A stretch of DNA of 64,000 nucleotides from Microcoleus sp. AS-A8. GTDB taxonomy: Bacteria > Cyanobacteriota > Cyanobacteriia > Cyanobacteriales > Coleofasciculaceae. Of this stretch, positions 8,786 to 18,168 are shown piece after piece. The stretch lies in assembly GCA_039962225.1 (NCBI GenBank), contig JAMPKV010000009.1, positions 248,001 to 312,000 of the forward strand. Direction: 5' to 3'. The position numbers and the translations under genes were made by a program. A model generated the notes under the pieces. It was not told the DNA's origin, ran no database searches, and saw only the letters and a program-made list of their open reading frames with translations. Each line of letters opens with the position of its first letter. Position 1 is the first letter of the stretch.

Positions 8786-10825
8786 GTGAAAGACTTAGAC
8801 ACGCGGGAATGGCTACTGACCAATGGCTTGGGTAGTTTTGCCAACGGTACAGTTTGTGATGCTCGCACTCGTACTTATCATGGCTGGTTAATTGCGGCTC
8901 TTGAGCCTCCGGGACGCCGGACATTATTACTCTCTCATCTGGATGCCAGCCTGGAAGTGGCAGGTGATCTCTGGGCACTCTCAACGAATTTCTGGAGAGG
9001 TGGCAAGATTGACCCTGTGGGTTATCAACTCCTGCAATCCTTTGAAATCGACCCAGTGCCGAGTTGGATTTGGGGAGAAAAACACTGGCGGTTAACGCGG
9101 CAGTTGGTAATGCCTTATAGCTGGGTAGAGACTGGAGACGGCGAATCTCTGAGTAATTCTCAATCCCAATTGGATCACCGAATTTTGATTCAGTATCGCT
9201 ATGAAGGCACTCAGGTAGCCACTCTGAGACTACGACCGATTATCGGCGATCGCGACTTTCACCATCAGCAATCCGCCAATGAGGGGTTACAATTTTCCCA
9301 ATTGGTGAAACCTCCGCAAATCTACCTGCAAGGGATTCGTGGAACCCAAGTGGGGTCACCCTGGCTGCTGCGCTGGAGTGGGGGTGAGTATCAACCAGAG
9401 GGGGTTTGGTACTGGAATTATTACTACCCAGAGGAAAATCGACGGGGATTAGGTGACAAGGAAGACCTCTATAGCCCTGGGTACCTGAGTGTCGTGCTAC
9501 ATCCAGGGGAAGCTGTGACGCTGGAAGCCAGGGTTGGATGGCCTGAGGGGATGCTCCCTGAGCTGAATTCAGATTGCTTCGAGCAAGCTTTACAGGCTGA
9601 GCAAGAACGGCAAAGTCAGCTCTATGCTCAAGCACCCGTGACGCTCAAGGGTGAGCGGGATGAGATCTGGCATCAGTTATTGCGAGCAGGCGATCAATTT
9701 ATCGCTTACCGCGCCTCGATTGCCGGTCCCACGGTGATTGCAGGTTACCCTTGGTTCAATGACTGGGGACGCGATACGCTAATTGCCCTCCCTGGACTAA
9801 CGTTAGCCACAGGGCGTTTTACGCTGGCGAGGGGATTGTTAGAAACGTTTGGTGCCTATTGCCGTGGGGGTTTGATTCCCAATACTTTTCCGGATGCGGG
9901 CGCAGAGCCAATCTATAACAGTATTGATGCTTCCCTGTGGTGGATTGAAGTTCTGGGAATCTATCTAGAAACAACGCAGGATTGGGAATTTTTAGCTCAG
10001 CAATACCCTCTGGTGCGGAAAATCTACAAAGCCTTGACAGCCGGTACTCTCTACCATATACGGGTTGATGCTGCCGATGGACTCTTGACTTGGAATGTGC
10101 CTAATGCTGCCCTGACTTGGATGGATGTTGTCATTGATGGTTGTCCGGTGACGCCGCGCCGGGGCAAACCGGTAGAAATTAACGCTCTTTGGTACTCTGC
10201 GTTATGTTGGATGGCGCGATGGACTGAAAAACTGGTTCATGATTCTAAAAGTGATGGCGTGCGTCTCTCACACCAGGCGCAACACTATTCACAACAAGCG
10301 CAAAAGGTCAAGGCTTCTTTACAAAAGTTCTGGAATACAGAGCGGAATTACTTGTATGACACGATTGAGCCAGATGACCGACGAGATGCCCGCATTCGCC
10401 CGAATGCAGTTTTGGCGCTCTCCCTACATCATTGTGGATTTGCTAAGGCGCAAGGACGGCGGGTTTTGCGGGTGGCGTGCGATCGCCTCCTGACTCCCTA
10501 TGGGTTGCGAAGTCTTGACCCATCTGACCCAGCTTACGTGGGATACTATCACGGCGATCGATTCCATCGCGATCGCGCTTACCATCAGGGCACGGTTTGG
10601 AGTTGGCTGATTGGGCCGTTTATCCGTGCTTGGAAGCGTTTTTACGACACACAACCCCTGCCTTGGAGCTGTTTACCGTTGCTCGAACACCTTCAGGAGC
10701 AAGCGTGCCTGGGTTCGATTTCCGAAATTTTTGATGGGGATCGACCCCACTCACCCCAAGGTGCGATCGCGCAGGCTTGGTCGGTGGCTGAACTCATCCG
10801 CCACTTTGGAGATTTTGGGTCTTAG
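8786..10825 (+). CDS. Amylo-alpha-1,6-glucosidase (glycogen debranching enzyme)
   Basis: The 679-residue protein matches the bacterial/archaeal debranching enzymes of glycoside hydrolase family GH133. These hydrolyse alpha-1,6-linked glucose at glycogen branch stubs. The N-terminal domain (about 1-260) starts with LLTNGLGSFANGTV and TRTYHGWLIA. The C-terminal (alpha/alpha)6 catalytic domain carries WFNDWGRDTLIALPGL, NTFPDAGAEPIYNSIDASLWW, NAALTWMD and YHQGTVWSWLIGPFIRAW. The acidic residues in these motifs are the likely catalytic ones. The GTG at 8786 is chosen because the next residues (KDLDTREWLLTNG) match the usual family start. The enzyme probably serves mobilisation of storage glycogen. 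Confidence 0.93.
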   Translation: MKDLDTREWLLTNGLGSFANGTVCDARTRTYHGWLIAALEPPGRRTLLLSHLDASLEVAGDLWALSTNFWRGGKIDPVGYQLLQSFEIDPVPSWIWGEKHWRLTRQLVMPYSWVETGDGESLSNSQSQLDHRILIQYRYEGTQVATLRLRPIIGDRDFHHQQSANEGLQFSQLVKPPQIYLQGIRGTQVGSPWLLRWSGGEYQPEGVWYWNYYYPEENRRGLGDKEDLYSPGYLSVVLHPGEAVTLEARVGWPEGMLPELNSDCFEQALQAEQERQSQLYAQAPVTLKGERDEIWHQLLRAGDQFIAYRASIAGPTVIAGYPWFNDWGRDTLIALPGLTLATGRFTLARGLLETFGAYCRGGLIPNTFPDAGAEPIYNSIDASLWWIEVLGIYLETTQDWEFLAQQYPLVRKIYKALTAGTLYHIRVDAADGLLTWNVPNAALTWMDVVIDGCPVTPRRGKPVEINALWYSALCWMARWTEKLVHDSKSDGVRLSHQAQHYSQQAQKVKASLQKFWNTERNYLYDTIEPDDRRDARIRPNAVLALSLHHCGFAKAQGRRVLRVACDRLLTPYGLRSLDPSDPAYVGYYHGDRFHRDRAYHQGTVWSWLIGPFIRAWKRFYDTQPLPWSCLPLLEHLQEQACLGSISEIFDGDRPHSPQGAIAQAWSVAELIRHFGDFGS

Positions 10826-10920
10826 ATTTTGGCCTTGAAATCTGGGAACGACCAACTCAATTATTAAACAAAAATATTGTGAGCGCTGACGCTAAAAGTC
10901 GTTATTAAGATTTTTCTACA

Positions 10921-10993
10921 TGGCTCAGGCGGGATTTGAACCTGCGACCTTGGGCTTATGAGTCCCCTGCTCTAACCACTGAGCTACTGAGCC
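10921..10993 (-). tRNA. tRNA-Met(CAT), elongator-type or Ile2
   Basis: The minus strand folds as a 73-base cloverleaf. The acceptor stem is GGCTCAG/CTGAGCC, the D arm GCTC...GAGC, the anticodon loop CTCATAA (anticodon CAT), and the T loop TTCAAAT. The discriminator is A and CCA is not encoded. A paired first base excludes the usual bacterial initiator form. CAT could be read as Met, or as Ile after lysidine modification. The anticodon stem has mismatches at both ends (27-43 G/A and 31-39 A/G) and the T stem one A/C mismatch, which is unusual. Confidence 0.85.
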
Positions 10994-11115
10994 AGTTTTT
11001 TTTCGACGCCTTAACTAGTATAGCATCCTCCAGAGGAAATGGCTATCCCCTGCTCAGTTGGGTAAGGAACCATTTAGCTCCCACCCAACATGCGAGGAAT
11101 TCATTGCACCATCAA

Positions 11116-13893
11116 CTAGCTCCGTTGCTTGGGCAGAAAAGCCATCGGGTTGACCGCGCCACGTCCAGACGGATGTATCTCGAAGTGGCAGTGTGGGCCT
11201 GTACTGTAGCCAGTGCTACCCATTTCAGAAATTTGTTGCCCCTGCTCAACCTGTTGTCCGCGACGCACCAAAATCCGGCTGTTATGAGCATAAAGAGTCA
11301 GGCTTCCATCCGGATGTTTAATTTCCACCAAATTGCCGTAACCGCCAGAATTCCAACCGGCTGAGACGACGACACCCGGAGCTACCGCGACAACTGGGGT
11401 GCCGACGGGAGCCGCAATGTCAATGCCCTTATGCATCCGTCCCCAACGCCGACCATAACCTGAGGTCAAAACGCCCTTTGTCGGCCAAATGTAGCCATTG
11501 AATTGAGCCGCGCCATCCGGTCGATACATATCCGGCGCAGACAGGGGGGGCAGTTCAGGAGAAACCATTTCTCCCACTCGCGTCCGAGTGTTGGGATTAT
11601 AGCTGCCTACTGGCGCTGGAGCCGTTGCGACCAATCCCTGAGGGCGTGTATAAGTTGTAGTTTCCGGTGGAGGAACTTCAATAGGAATCGAAGCCGTTTG
11701 ATCGGGCTGTGCTTGCCGCTTAGAACGATTAGCCTGCAAACCTTCGCTGCGCTGCTTAGTCTCGAACTCTGGGTTAACCCTGATGGGCACAGAGGCGGTG
11801 TTCGAGGTTGAGGGAACCGACGTACTAACCACAGGAACCACAATGTTGCTTGGTGCACCCGCTTGAGTAGTACCTCCCTGTTGCCGATATTCTTCCCGAA
11901 GTCGGAGGATGTCGGACTTCAGTTTCTCCACATAAAGGCTTTGCTGAGAGTTAGCCGACTGATTGGGCTGATTGTCTGCCACGAGGGCAGAATTGGGTTT
12001 TTCACCGGCCACATCGCTAGATTCTGCCACTACAGCACGAGGAACCGAGGGGGATTGAGGTCGCTGTGCGGCTGGCACAACCCTTTGGACTTGGTCTGGC
12101 TGAGTCGGAACAGCAACCGTTGGTATGGTCACACCTGGCTGCGCTTGCCCTGACGCGGAGCGACTGGATTTCGAGTCGATACCGGGCAACAAGGCGACAG
12201 TTGGATTCGCGCTGCCCACTGGCTGAGTTGTCGGAATTTTGAGTTGTTGGTTGATGCGAATCAAATGGGGGTTATTCAGTCCATTCACCTGCATCAGGGA
12301 TGTGCGAGACAAACCATTGCGACGTGCGATCTGATCCAGCGTATCTCCAGGTTTAACTTGGTAGACATTACCTGTAGAAGCAGCCCCTAGGGATTCGATG
12401 ACGATTGGCTGTGGGACTTGGGGTGTGGCTGCCGTTTTCGGATTAGGAATTGGAGCCGTCGTGCGACTGGAAAAACTTGGCACCGTTGGTTTCACAAACG
12501 GTGAGGCCGCTATTTCCGGTGTTGGTACCGGAATGACGACGGAGGACTCCGATTGTTCGGCCGATGACGGACTCACAAAAGGTGAGGCGGCCATTTCCGG
12601 TGTTGGTACCGGGCTGACGACGGGTGACTCCGATGGTCTTGCCGATGACGGACTCACAAAGGGTGAGGCGGCCATTTCCGGTGTTGGTACCGGGCTGACG
12701 ACGGGTGACTCCGATGGTCTTGCCGATGACGGACTCACAAAGGGTGAGGCGGCCATTTCCGGTGTTGGCACCGGGAGGACGACGGGTGACTCCGATGGTC
12801 TTGCCGATGACGGACTCACATAGGGTGAGGCGGCCATTTCCGGTGTTGGCACCGGGATGATGACGGAGGACTCTGATTGTCCTGCCGATGATGGACTCAC
12901 AAAGGGTGATGCCGCCATTTCCGGTGTTGGTACCGGGATAACCACAGGAGTAGACATGGCCGTCGCCATTGGCTGCGGTGTGGCGAATGGCTCCTTGGTT
13001 GTAAGAACCGCAGATGGTAGCGTTACCGAGTTGGCGGTTGATGCATCCGCCTCCTGTGTTGGTACCGTTGCCAGTTTAGATAAATTGGTAGACTCCTCAG
13101 ACCTCAACTCCGCCAGACTGTCGTTTAAACGGTTCCCCTGCTCTTTTAAGCGCTTGAGCGCCACTTCTTGTCTTGCCTTTAACAGGTCATTGACATTACC
13201 AGGAACCGTGACGGATTCACCCGTTTTTAGCTGACCCGATGCCGATAAGGATGCAGAGGACTGCAACTGGGTCGGCTTCACACCATAAGACTCAGATAAC
13301 GTTTCAACCGTATCGCCCGGTTGGATTTCGTGAACAATCCCGTTCACCGTAGGAATTTTTAGCCTCTGTCCGACTGGTAAAACTGGACTTGCTTTGATGT
13401 CGTTAGAAGCCGTAATTGCTTCTGGTTGTACTTCATAGGTTTTAGAAAGTTCCCAAAGCGTCTCTCCTTTTTTCACCTGGTGTTCGACGACAGGTTTTGG
13501 AGTAGACGGCGATTCCTTCTGTGCTAGTTCTCGCTTTACCGTTGTTGACGGTGTCACGGTCGCGACAACTTTGGACTCTGTTGCTGATGCTGGAGAAACA
13601 CTGGCTTCCGATGCCGCAGGAACATTGGGGAGATTTGGCTCTGCTGCAATCGGCTCTACGGCCATGGCTTCATCACCATGTCCAGGTAGAAATAAGCCGG
13701 CTGCCCCCATAGAGATTGCCAAACCAATCAATGCAGCAGAAGTGCGGGCTCTACGGTTGTTGACATCGGTCGGAATTGTTGCGCCAACCGGATGCTTTCC
13801 TAAATAGCCTAAATAGAGCTTCAATAACGCATCAAAGGAGTCAGCTGCACAGGTCGGAACTTTTTTGACCTTCTGCGTAAATGTTCGTTTCAA
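11116..13893 (-). CDS. LysM and M23 domain cell-wall metallopeptidase
   Basis: The 925-residue protein is a likely peptidoglycan hydrolase or amidase activator of the envelope. One hydrophobic segment near residues 52-70 anchors or exports it. Three LysM domains bind glycan: HQVKKGETLWELSK, HEIQPGDTVETLSE and YQVKPGDTLDQIARR. Between LysM 2 and 3 lie six copies of a 27-residue Pro/Ser/Thr repeat with VPTPEMAASPFVSPSS. The C-terminal M23 (LytM) domain keeps the zinc motifs HKGIDIA and HCHFEIH, so it may be active rather than a degenerate regulator. The ATG at 13893 has GGAGG close upstream. A perfect CRP-type box lies 83 bases before the start, and a tandem 22-bp direct repeat further up. Confidence 0.93.
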   Translation of the reverse strand: MKRTFTQKVKKVPTCAADSFDALLKLYLGYLGKHPVGATIPTDVNNRRARTSAALIGLAISMGAAGLFLPGHGDEAMAVEPIAAEPNLPNVPAASEASVSPASATESKVVATVTPSTTVKRELAQKESPSTPKPVVEHQVKKGETLWELSKTYEVQPEAITASNDIKASPVLPVGQRLKIPTVNGIVHEIQPGDTVETLSESYGVKPTQLQSSASLSASGQLKTGESVTVPGNVNDLLKARQEVALKRLKEQGNRLNDSLAELRSEESTNLSKLATVPTQEADASTANSVTLPSAVLTTKEPFATPQPMATAMSTPVVIPVPTPEMAASPFVSPSSAGQSESSVIIPVPTPEMAASPYVSPSSARPSESPVVLPVPTPEMAASPFVSPSSARPSESPVVSPVPTPEMAASPFVSPSSARPSESPVVSPVPTPEMAASPFVSPSSAEQSESSVVIPVPTPEIAASPFVKPTVPSFSSRTTAPIPNPKTAATPQVPQPIVIESLGAASTGNVYQVKPGDTLDQIARRNGLSRTSLMQVNGLNNPHLIRINQQLKIPTTQPVGSANPTVALLPGIDSKSSRSASGQAQPGVTIPTVAVPTQPDQVQRVVPAAQRPQSPSVPRAVVAESSDVAGEKPNSALVADNQPNQSANSQQSLYVEKLKSDILRLREEYRQQGGTTQAGAPSNIVVPVVSTSVPSTSNTASVPIRVNPEFETKQRSEGLQANRSKRQAQPDQTASIPIEVPPPETTTYTRPQGLVATAPAPVGSYNPNTRTRVGEMVSPELPPLSAPDMYRPDGAAQFNGYIWPTKGVLTSGYGRRWGRMHKGIDIAAPVGTPVVAVAPGVVVSAGWNSGGYGNLVEIKHPDGSLTLYAHNSRILVRRGQQVEQGQQISEMGSTGYSTGPHCHFEIHPSGRGAVNPMAFLPKQRS
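12500..12985 (-). repeat. Six 81-bp tandem repeats inside the M23 gene
   Basis: Units begin at 12500, 12581, 12662, 12743, 12824 and 12905, exactly 81 bases apart, each encoding a 27-residue Pro/Ser/Thr linker unit. The two central units are nearly identical, which indicates recent expansion. Copy number is likely to vary between strains. Confidence 0.95.
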
Positions 13894-13975
13894 AAACGAC
13901 CTCCTGGTGTGTGACGAGCGCTTAACAGTTCCTGAATGATTTTTTACCAGTCAATGAGGCAACTCACCTCTAATT

Positions 13976-13991
13976 TGTGATCTAAATCACA
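13976..13991. promoter_or_regulatory. CRP-type box TGTGATCTAAATCACA
   Basis: The site has the exact TGTGA-N6-TCACA form bound by cAMP receptor proteins, including cyanobacterial SyCRP1. It is centred about 90 bases upstream of the M23 peptidase start codon, a plausible distance for activation. Confidence 0.6.
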
Positions 13992-14027
13992 TACATTAAG
14001 CATACTTAGGCAAGAGTACCCTGCTTT

Positions 14028-14067
14028 TTTGATTTAGACAAGTTGCTGTTTTGATTTAGACAAGTTG
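14028..14067. promoter_or_regulatory. Tandem direct repeat with 22-bp spacing
   Basis: TTTGATTTAGACAAGTTG occurs twice, at 14028-14045 and 14050-14067. The 22-bp period is two helical turns, so both copies face the same side of DNA, as in response-regulator boxes. It lies upstream of the CRP-type box relative to the M23 gene. Confidence 0.4.
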
Positions 14068-15127
14068 ACCTGACCAGGTAAAAAAAATTGTGCCCTTGAC
14101 GGTAGCCCCTCGATCCACCCTTAAACAAGCAATTACTGCGTGCCTCTTTAGAAAGAATATTTTGACAAGAGACACTGTCGATGTTGATACGGCTTTTGCC
14201 AAGGTTTGCTGCATAGAACATACTGACCTGGCAGGCTTTACTCCGGAAGAAGACTAGAGATTAACACAAAACTCAAGGCTGTTTGCTTACATCTATTAGC
14301 TCCTGCCGAACACCCTGCAATGGGATAGTTTAACAACTGACTAATCACAGACGGAACTTTACGCTACTCTGGGTTAGACAACAACCGTAGAATCGTACAG
14401 CTAAAACCCGATTGTTGCCAACGGTTGTATTCCTCAAACTATTCGTCAACTCCCAGTTTTCCTGGAGATTCGGTGATTTTGACCCTGACTCCGCACCAAT
14501 TTTGGATGACAAAAATCTATCAGTCACCCCATCGATCTTCCCCTGATTTTTTATACAAATTTCTTATCAACGAGTGATGCGTTTCGTATTGGAGATGACT
14601 GAATCATCCCTGGTGGCGAGCAGGAAATGAAGTGAGGTCGTAAGGCAATCCATCGTGAGTTACATAATCTGAGAGCCGTTTTGACATGGACAAGACACAC
14701 CTTAAATAAGTACAGGGAAGGCTCTGGGCAGCTTTGTGAGTAATAAGCGACGGTTGGCAGAAAACACGCCTTGCTGCTCCTGTTCCGCTGCGCTGTTATT
14801 GTGACTGGTTTACTAGAACGTCCTGATCTAGGCACAAACAATTCAACTATCTAACAGACACTTGGCAGTATTGTGCCAGTTCTATGAACTCTCCTGGTTA
14901 CATTCATTTTAGAGCCGCTGGAATTGGGATTAGGTCAATTAGATACTTTTATATACATATATAAATTAAGTATTAAGCTCTGTTGAAGGGAAATAGCCTT
15001 GTTTGACTTTTGTAAATCTACCGATCCGAAAACGACAGTAGGACTCGCTCTAATAACGCTCAAAAGTGATGATTCAAGACTGTACAAACAGTGGAGGGAA
15101 ACAGCCTCTTTTGATGGAGCAAACGGT

Positions 15128-15589
15128 TCATTCCAGATAGCCTAATTGCCGCCGTGCCTCAAATAGAGCAACCGCCGCACTCACCGAAAGATTCAAACTA
15201 CGTACCCCTGGCTGGGTCATGGGGATACGGACAGTCGCATGGCAGGCGTCTAAAACCTCAGAGGGTAGGCCCAATGTTTCGCTACCCAACAACAGCCAAT
15301 CACCTGCCTGAAACTGGAACTTAACATAACTACATTTTCCTTTAGTGCTAAAGCCAATCCAGCGCCCACCCTGCTGTTGATACATAGCTCTAAAGGTATC
15401 AATGGACTCATGGTAGTGAAGCTTAACATAGGGCCAATAATCGAGTCCTGCTCGCTTCAGGTAGCGATCGCTAATTTCAAACCCTAAAGGCCCGACTAAA
15501 TGTAACTCCGTACTCGTAGCCGCGCAGGTTCGGGCAACATTGCCCGTATTCGGCGGAATTTGGGGATGAACCAGGACAACCCTTAACAT
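15128..15589 (-). CDS. trmL: tRNA (cytidine(34)-2'-O)-methyltransferase
   Basis: The enzyme uses S-adenosylmethionine to methylate the ribose of the wobble base in certain leucine tRNAs. The 153-residue protein is a minimal SPOUT methyltransferase with the trefoil knot motifs. These are HPQIPPNTGNVARTCAA at the N terminus, LLLGSETLGLP in the middle and IPMTQPGVRSLNLSVSAAVAL near the end. Length is typical for TrmL (YibK). The ATG at 15589 is the natural start (MLRVVLVHP). The gene stands alone, between the long M23 leader and gshA. Confidence 0.95.
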   Translation of the reverse strand: MLRVVLVHPQIPPNTGNVARTCAATSTELHLVGPLGFEISDRYLKRAGLDYWPYVKLHYHESIDTFRAMYQQQGGRWIGFSTKGKCSYVKFQFQAGDWLLLGSETLGLPSEVLDACHATVRIPMTQPGVRSLNLSVSAAVALFEARRQLGYLE

Positions 15590-15840
15590 TCAAGGCTTAC
15601 CAATTTGTGACACAAAAAACCTTCTCTAGGTATATAGGTATAGCCGTTTACCGTTTTCTGTAATACAGCTTAATACCGATTGGACTGGATAGCTAGCGCT
15701 GTGTACACTTCAACCCAACAGCTCGGCTATAGATATCTACCTAGAGAGCAACGCGATATATATATTTTCTTAATATCTAAGAGTTGGGAAACACCTATTA
15801 GATATTTTGATTTGTAAACCGGGGGTCGCGTGATACACCC

Positions 15841-16992
15841 CTAAGCCACTAATAGCTGACATAACTTATCCTCAAGATCCCGTTCTTGAGCCGTCATGGC
15901 TTGGATGCATTGCATGATGATGACACGACTGTCGAGTCCACTGGCGTGGCGTTTTAACCACTGCTGAGCAGTATTACCCTCCCGGAGAATTTTCTTGAGC
16001 GGTGAGAGGAAACAACTGAATCCGTTTTGTTTCGCAATCGCCCAAGCCTCTGGATAAATTTCCTCAATCCAATCCCGCGCCAAAATCTTTCTCCCATCCT
16101 GCCAATGCCTGAGTTCAGCCTCCAAGCTCAATTGAGCCGCAGCCGCTTCATTGGCATCAGTCAGCGCCACGAGGTCAGCCGCACGCGTCGAGGCGGGGAA
16201 TGTACTTCGCTCCAGCGGATCAAGCGTGGGATCGGCGAGCAGTTGAGCAATGCGAGCTTCCACTAGAGCCATAACCGAGAGTAAAGCGATCGGGTCTACG
16301 ATCAAGTCACAGATTCTCAGTTCCAAGCGATTGAGGTCATAGGGGCGTCGATTGCCATTGGGTCGAACGGATGCCCAGAGGTGACGCACATTTTGCATGG
16401 TTCCCAGCTTAAGCTGGTCTTCTGTCCATTGGATAAAGTGAGCATGACTTTCAAACAGGGGAACGTCTGCCGGGGTTTTAGGAAACACTTGCCAACGGGT
16501 GGAATGAGAGCCGGTCGGTTGTCCATCCAAAAAGGGAGAAGAGGCGCTGAGGGCGAGGTAGAGGGGGGCTTCCACTCGTACTAAACGACACGCTCGCATC
16601 AGCAATTCTGGGTCAGAGATGCCAACGTTGATGTGGATGCTGGCTGTAACGACTTTTGTGCCGTAGGTGTGTTCGATGTAGTCGTGGTAGGGATTATTCG
16701 GGTCGGAACGGTAAAAGCGATCGCTCCCACCCAAAGACAAGGTGCTGCCGGGAAGTAGGGTGTAATCGCCCAAGCGCTCTAGATAAGCTCGTAATTTCTG
16801 CCGAGGGCGCACGATGGCACATAGGAGCCGATCATAAGAATAGATGGGTGCAGTGGTGTATTCTACATTGCGGCTATCCGGTTCCCGCACAAATCCATCC
16901 AGGGACGCCACAATCTGGTCAGAGAGACCGACAATATCGCCTTGGGGCGTACCCGTGTACATTTCGATTTCCAAGCCTTTTGATAGAAGCAC
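15841..16992 (-). CDS. gshA: Glutamate-cysteine ligase, cyanobacterial type
   Basis: The enzyme makes gamma-glutamylcysteine from glutamate, cysteine and ATP, the first step of glutathione synthesis. The 383-residue protein matches the cyanobacterial GshA family, with GLEIEMYTGTPQGDIVGLS at the start, LPGSTLSLGG, ASIHINVGI, SHSTRWQVFP and NRLELRICD. The start is GTG at 16992, supported by TGAGGA about 8 bases before it. The gene is followed by a histone-deacetylase-like gene upstream on the same strand. Glutathione would serve the peroxide and redox defence that also includes the peroxiredoxin in this window. Confidence 0.94.
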   Translation of the reverse strand: MLLSKGLEIEMYTGTPQGDIVGLSDQIVASLDGFVREPDSRNVEYTTAPIYSYDRLLCAIVRPRQKLRAYLERLGDYTLLPGSTLSLGGSDRFYRSDPNNPYHDYIEHTYGTKVVTASIHINVGISDPELLMRACRLVRVEAPLYLALSASSPFLDGQPTGSHSTRWQVFPKTPADVPLFESHAHFIQWTEDQLKLGTMQNVRHLWASVRPNGNRRPYDLNRLELRICDLIVDPIALLSVMALVEARIAQLLADPTLDPLERSTFPASTRAADLVALTDANEAAAAQLSLEAELRHWQDGRKILARDWIEEIYPEAWAIAKQNGFSCFLSPLKKILREGNTAQQWLKRHASGLDSRVIIMQCIQAMTAQERDLEDKLCQLLVA

Positions 16993-17097
16993 AATTGTTC
17001 CTCAGCTAAGCTGAGTGGCGAAGAGAGTAAGTAATGCAGGGTCTGTCAAAAAATGTATCGAAGAAGACGAAACAAAGTGTCTTTCCCTAGTTTGGCA

Positions 17098-18015
17098 TTA
17101 AAGTCGATACTGACGGTAGACCTGACTCGCCGCGCGATGCAGTAGGGAGTGACGGTAGATGAGGGCATCGAAGTCGTCGGCATAGCCGCCACCTATCACG
17201 CTGGCAACCGGATAGCCTGCGGCGACACAGGTAGTCAAAACCTGCATTTCGCGGCGGTAGAGTCCGGTATCGGTGAGGGCTAATTTGCCTAAGCGATCGC
17301 CTGTGTGAGGGTCAACTCCAGCGTCGTACAGCACTAGATCAGGCTGAAATTCACTCAGTAAGTCCGGGAGATATTGGGCGAGGGTTTGTAGGTAGGCGTC
17401 GTCTTCCATGCCTTCGGGCAGAGGAACATCTAAGTCACTGGTTTGTTTGGTACTGGGGAAGTTGATTTCACAGTGCATGGAAAAGGTGAAGACGGTTGAG
17501 TCATCTTGGAAAATGAAGGCGGTGCCGTCTCCTTGGTGGACATCAAGGTCGAGGATGAGAATTTTTTGGGCGAGTCCCTGTTGTTGTAGGACACGCGCTG
17601 CGATCGCTAAATCGTTAAAGATACAAAAACCGGAGCCATAACTAGGAAAGGCATGATGGGTGCCTCCGGCGGTATTACAGGCTAAGCCATACTTGAGGGC
17701 TAGTTGGGCGGTGAGGAGGGTGCCGCCGACGGCGGTGCAGGTACGCTTGACGAGGGCTGAACTCCAGGGTAATCCGATCCGCCGTTGGGCTTTAGGGTCG
17801 AGGGTGCCTTGGCAGTAAGCTTGGACGTAGTCGGGGGTATGGACAAGTTCGATCCATTGGGTTGGGGGGATTTCGGGGGTATGGAATTGGTCTAGGGTGG
17901 CAAGGCGCGAGTTCAGGAGTTGTTCATAGAGTTTCCCAAATTTAGGCATGGGGAAGCGGTGCCCTTCGGGCAGGGGGGCGACGTAGTCGGGATGGTAGAT
18001 GATGGGTAAGTCCAT
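17098..18015 (-). CDS. Histone deacetylase family protein (AcuC-like amidohydrolase)
   Basis: The protein belongs to the arginase/deacetylase fold family that removes acetyl groups from lysine, polyamines or other amines. Zinc-site motifs are present: CNTAGGTHHAFPSYGSGFC, LDLDVHQGDG with its Asp and His ligands, and YDAGVDPH. The late glycine motif VIGGGYADD is also there. An open frame reaches back to 18054, but the core begins at MDLPIIYHPDY, so the ATG at 18015 is preferred (305 residues). Bacterial members have varied substrates and the actual one is unknown. The gene ends about 105 bases upstream of gshA on the same strand. Confidence 0.9.
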   Translation of the reverse strand: MDLPIIYHPDYVAPLPEGHRFPMPKFGKLYEQLLNSRLATLDQFHTPEIPPTQWIELVHTPDYVQAYCQGTLDPKAQRRIGLPWSSALVKRTCTAVGGTLLTAQLALKYGLACNTAGGTHHAFPSYGSGFCIFNDLAIAARVLQQQGLAQKILILDLDVHQGDGTAFIFQDDSTVFTFSMHCEINFPSTKQTSDLDVPLPEGMEDDAYLQTLAQYLPDLLSEFQPDLVLYDAGVDPHTGDRLGKLALTDTGLYRREMQVLTTCVAAGYPVASVIGGGYADDFDALIYRHSLLHRAASQVYRQYRL

Positions 18016-18168
18016 GAGGATGAGGAGTTGAAACCGCAGATTTGTGCCGATCATTTCTGGGTCGGCTCAATTTTGAGCGCTTTATCAAAGTTAGCGATCG
18101 CCTCCTCATCGTAGAGTTTTTCCCCTGTCTTCCTATTGTAAGTATTAGTTTGACTGGGGAAAGTTCTC

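Larger units (their letters stand above)
13894..15127. other. Long leader/intergenic region upstream of M23 peptidase gene
   Basis: The 1.2-kb stretch has no convincing gene; frames at 14006-14221 and 14551-14841 (minus) look random. It holds the CRP-type box at 13976, two copies of TTTGATTTAGACAAGTTG at 14028 and 14050, and a small palindrome ACCTG-AC-CAGGT near 14070 followed by a run of A. No known riboswitch motif was recognised. Confidence 0.5.

Noticed and set aside
12398-13234. Long plus-strand frames (141 and 125 codons) opposite the M23 gene
   Set aside because: They are mirror frames of the 81-bp repeats, rich in Gly/Asp/Thr repeats without a start site or domain.
13894-14300. Cyclic-di-AMP (ydaO) riboswitch in front of the M23 gene
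   Set aside because: Such riboswitches precede some wall hydrolase genes, so I looked for it, but its conserved GGGGUGAAUCC and CAGCUAACCUCGUAAGC-type blocks are absent.
14006-14841. Two minus-strand frames (71 and 96 codons) in the long M23 leader
   Set aside because: No recognisable motif, no ribosome site and irregular composition. The region looks regulatory.
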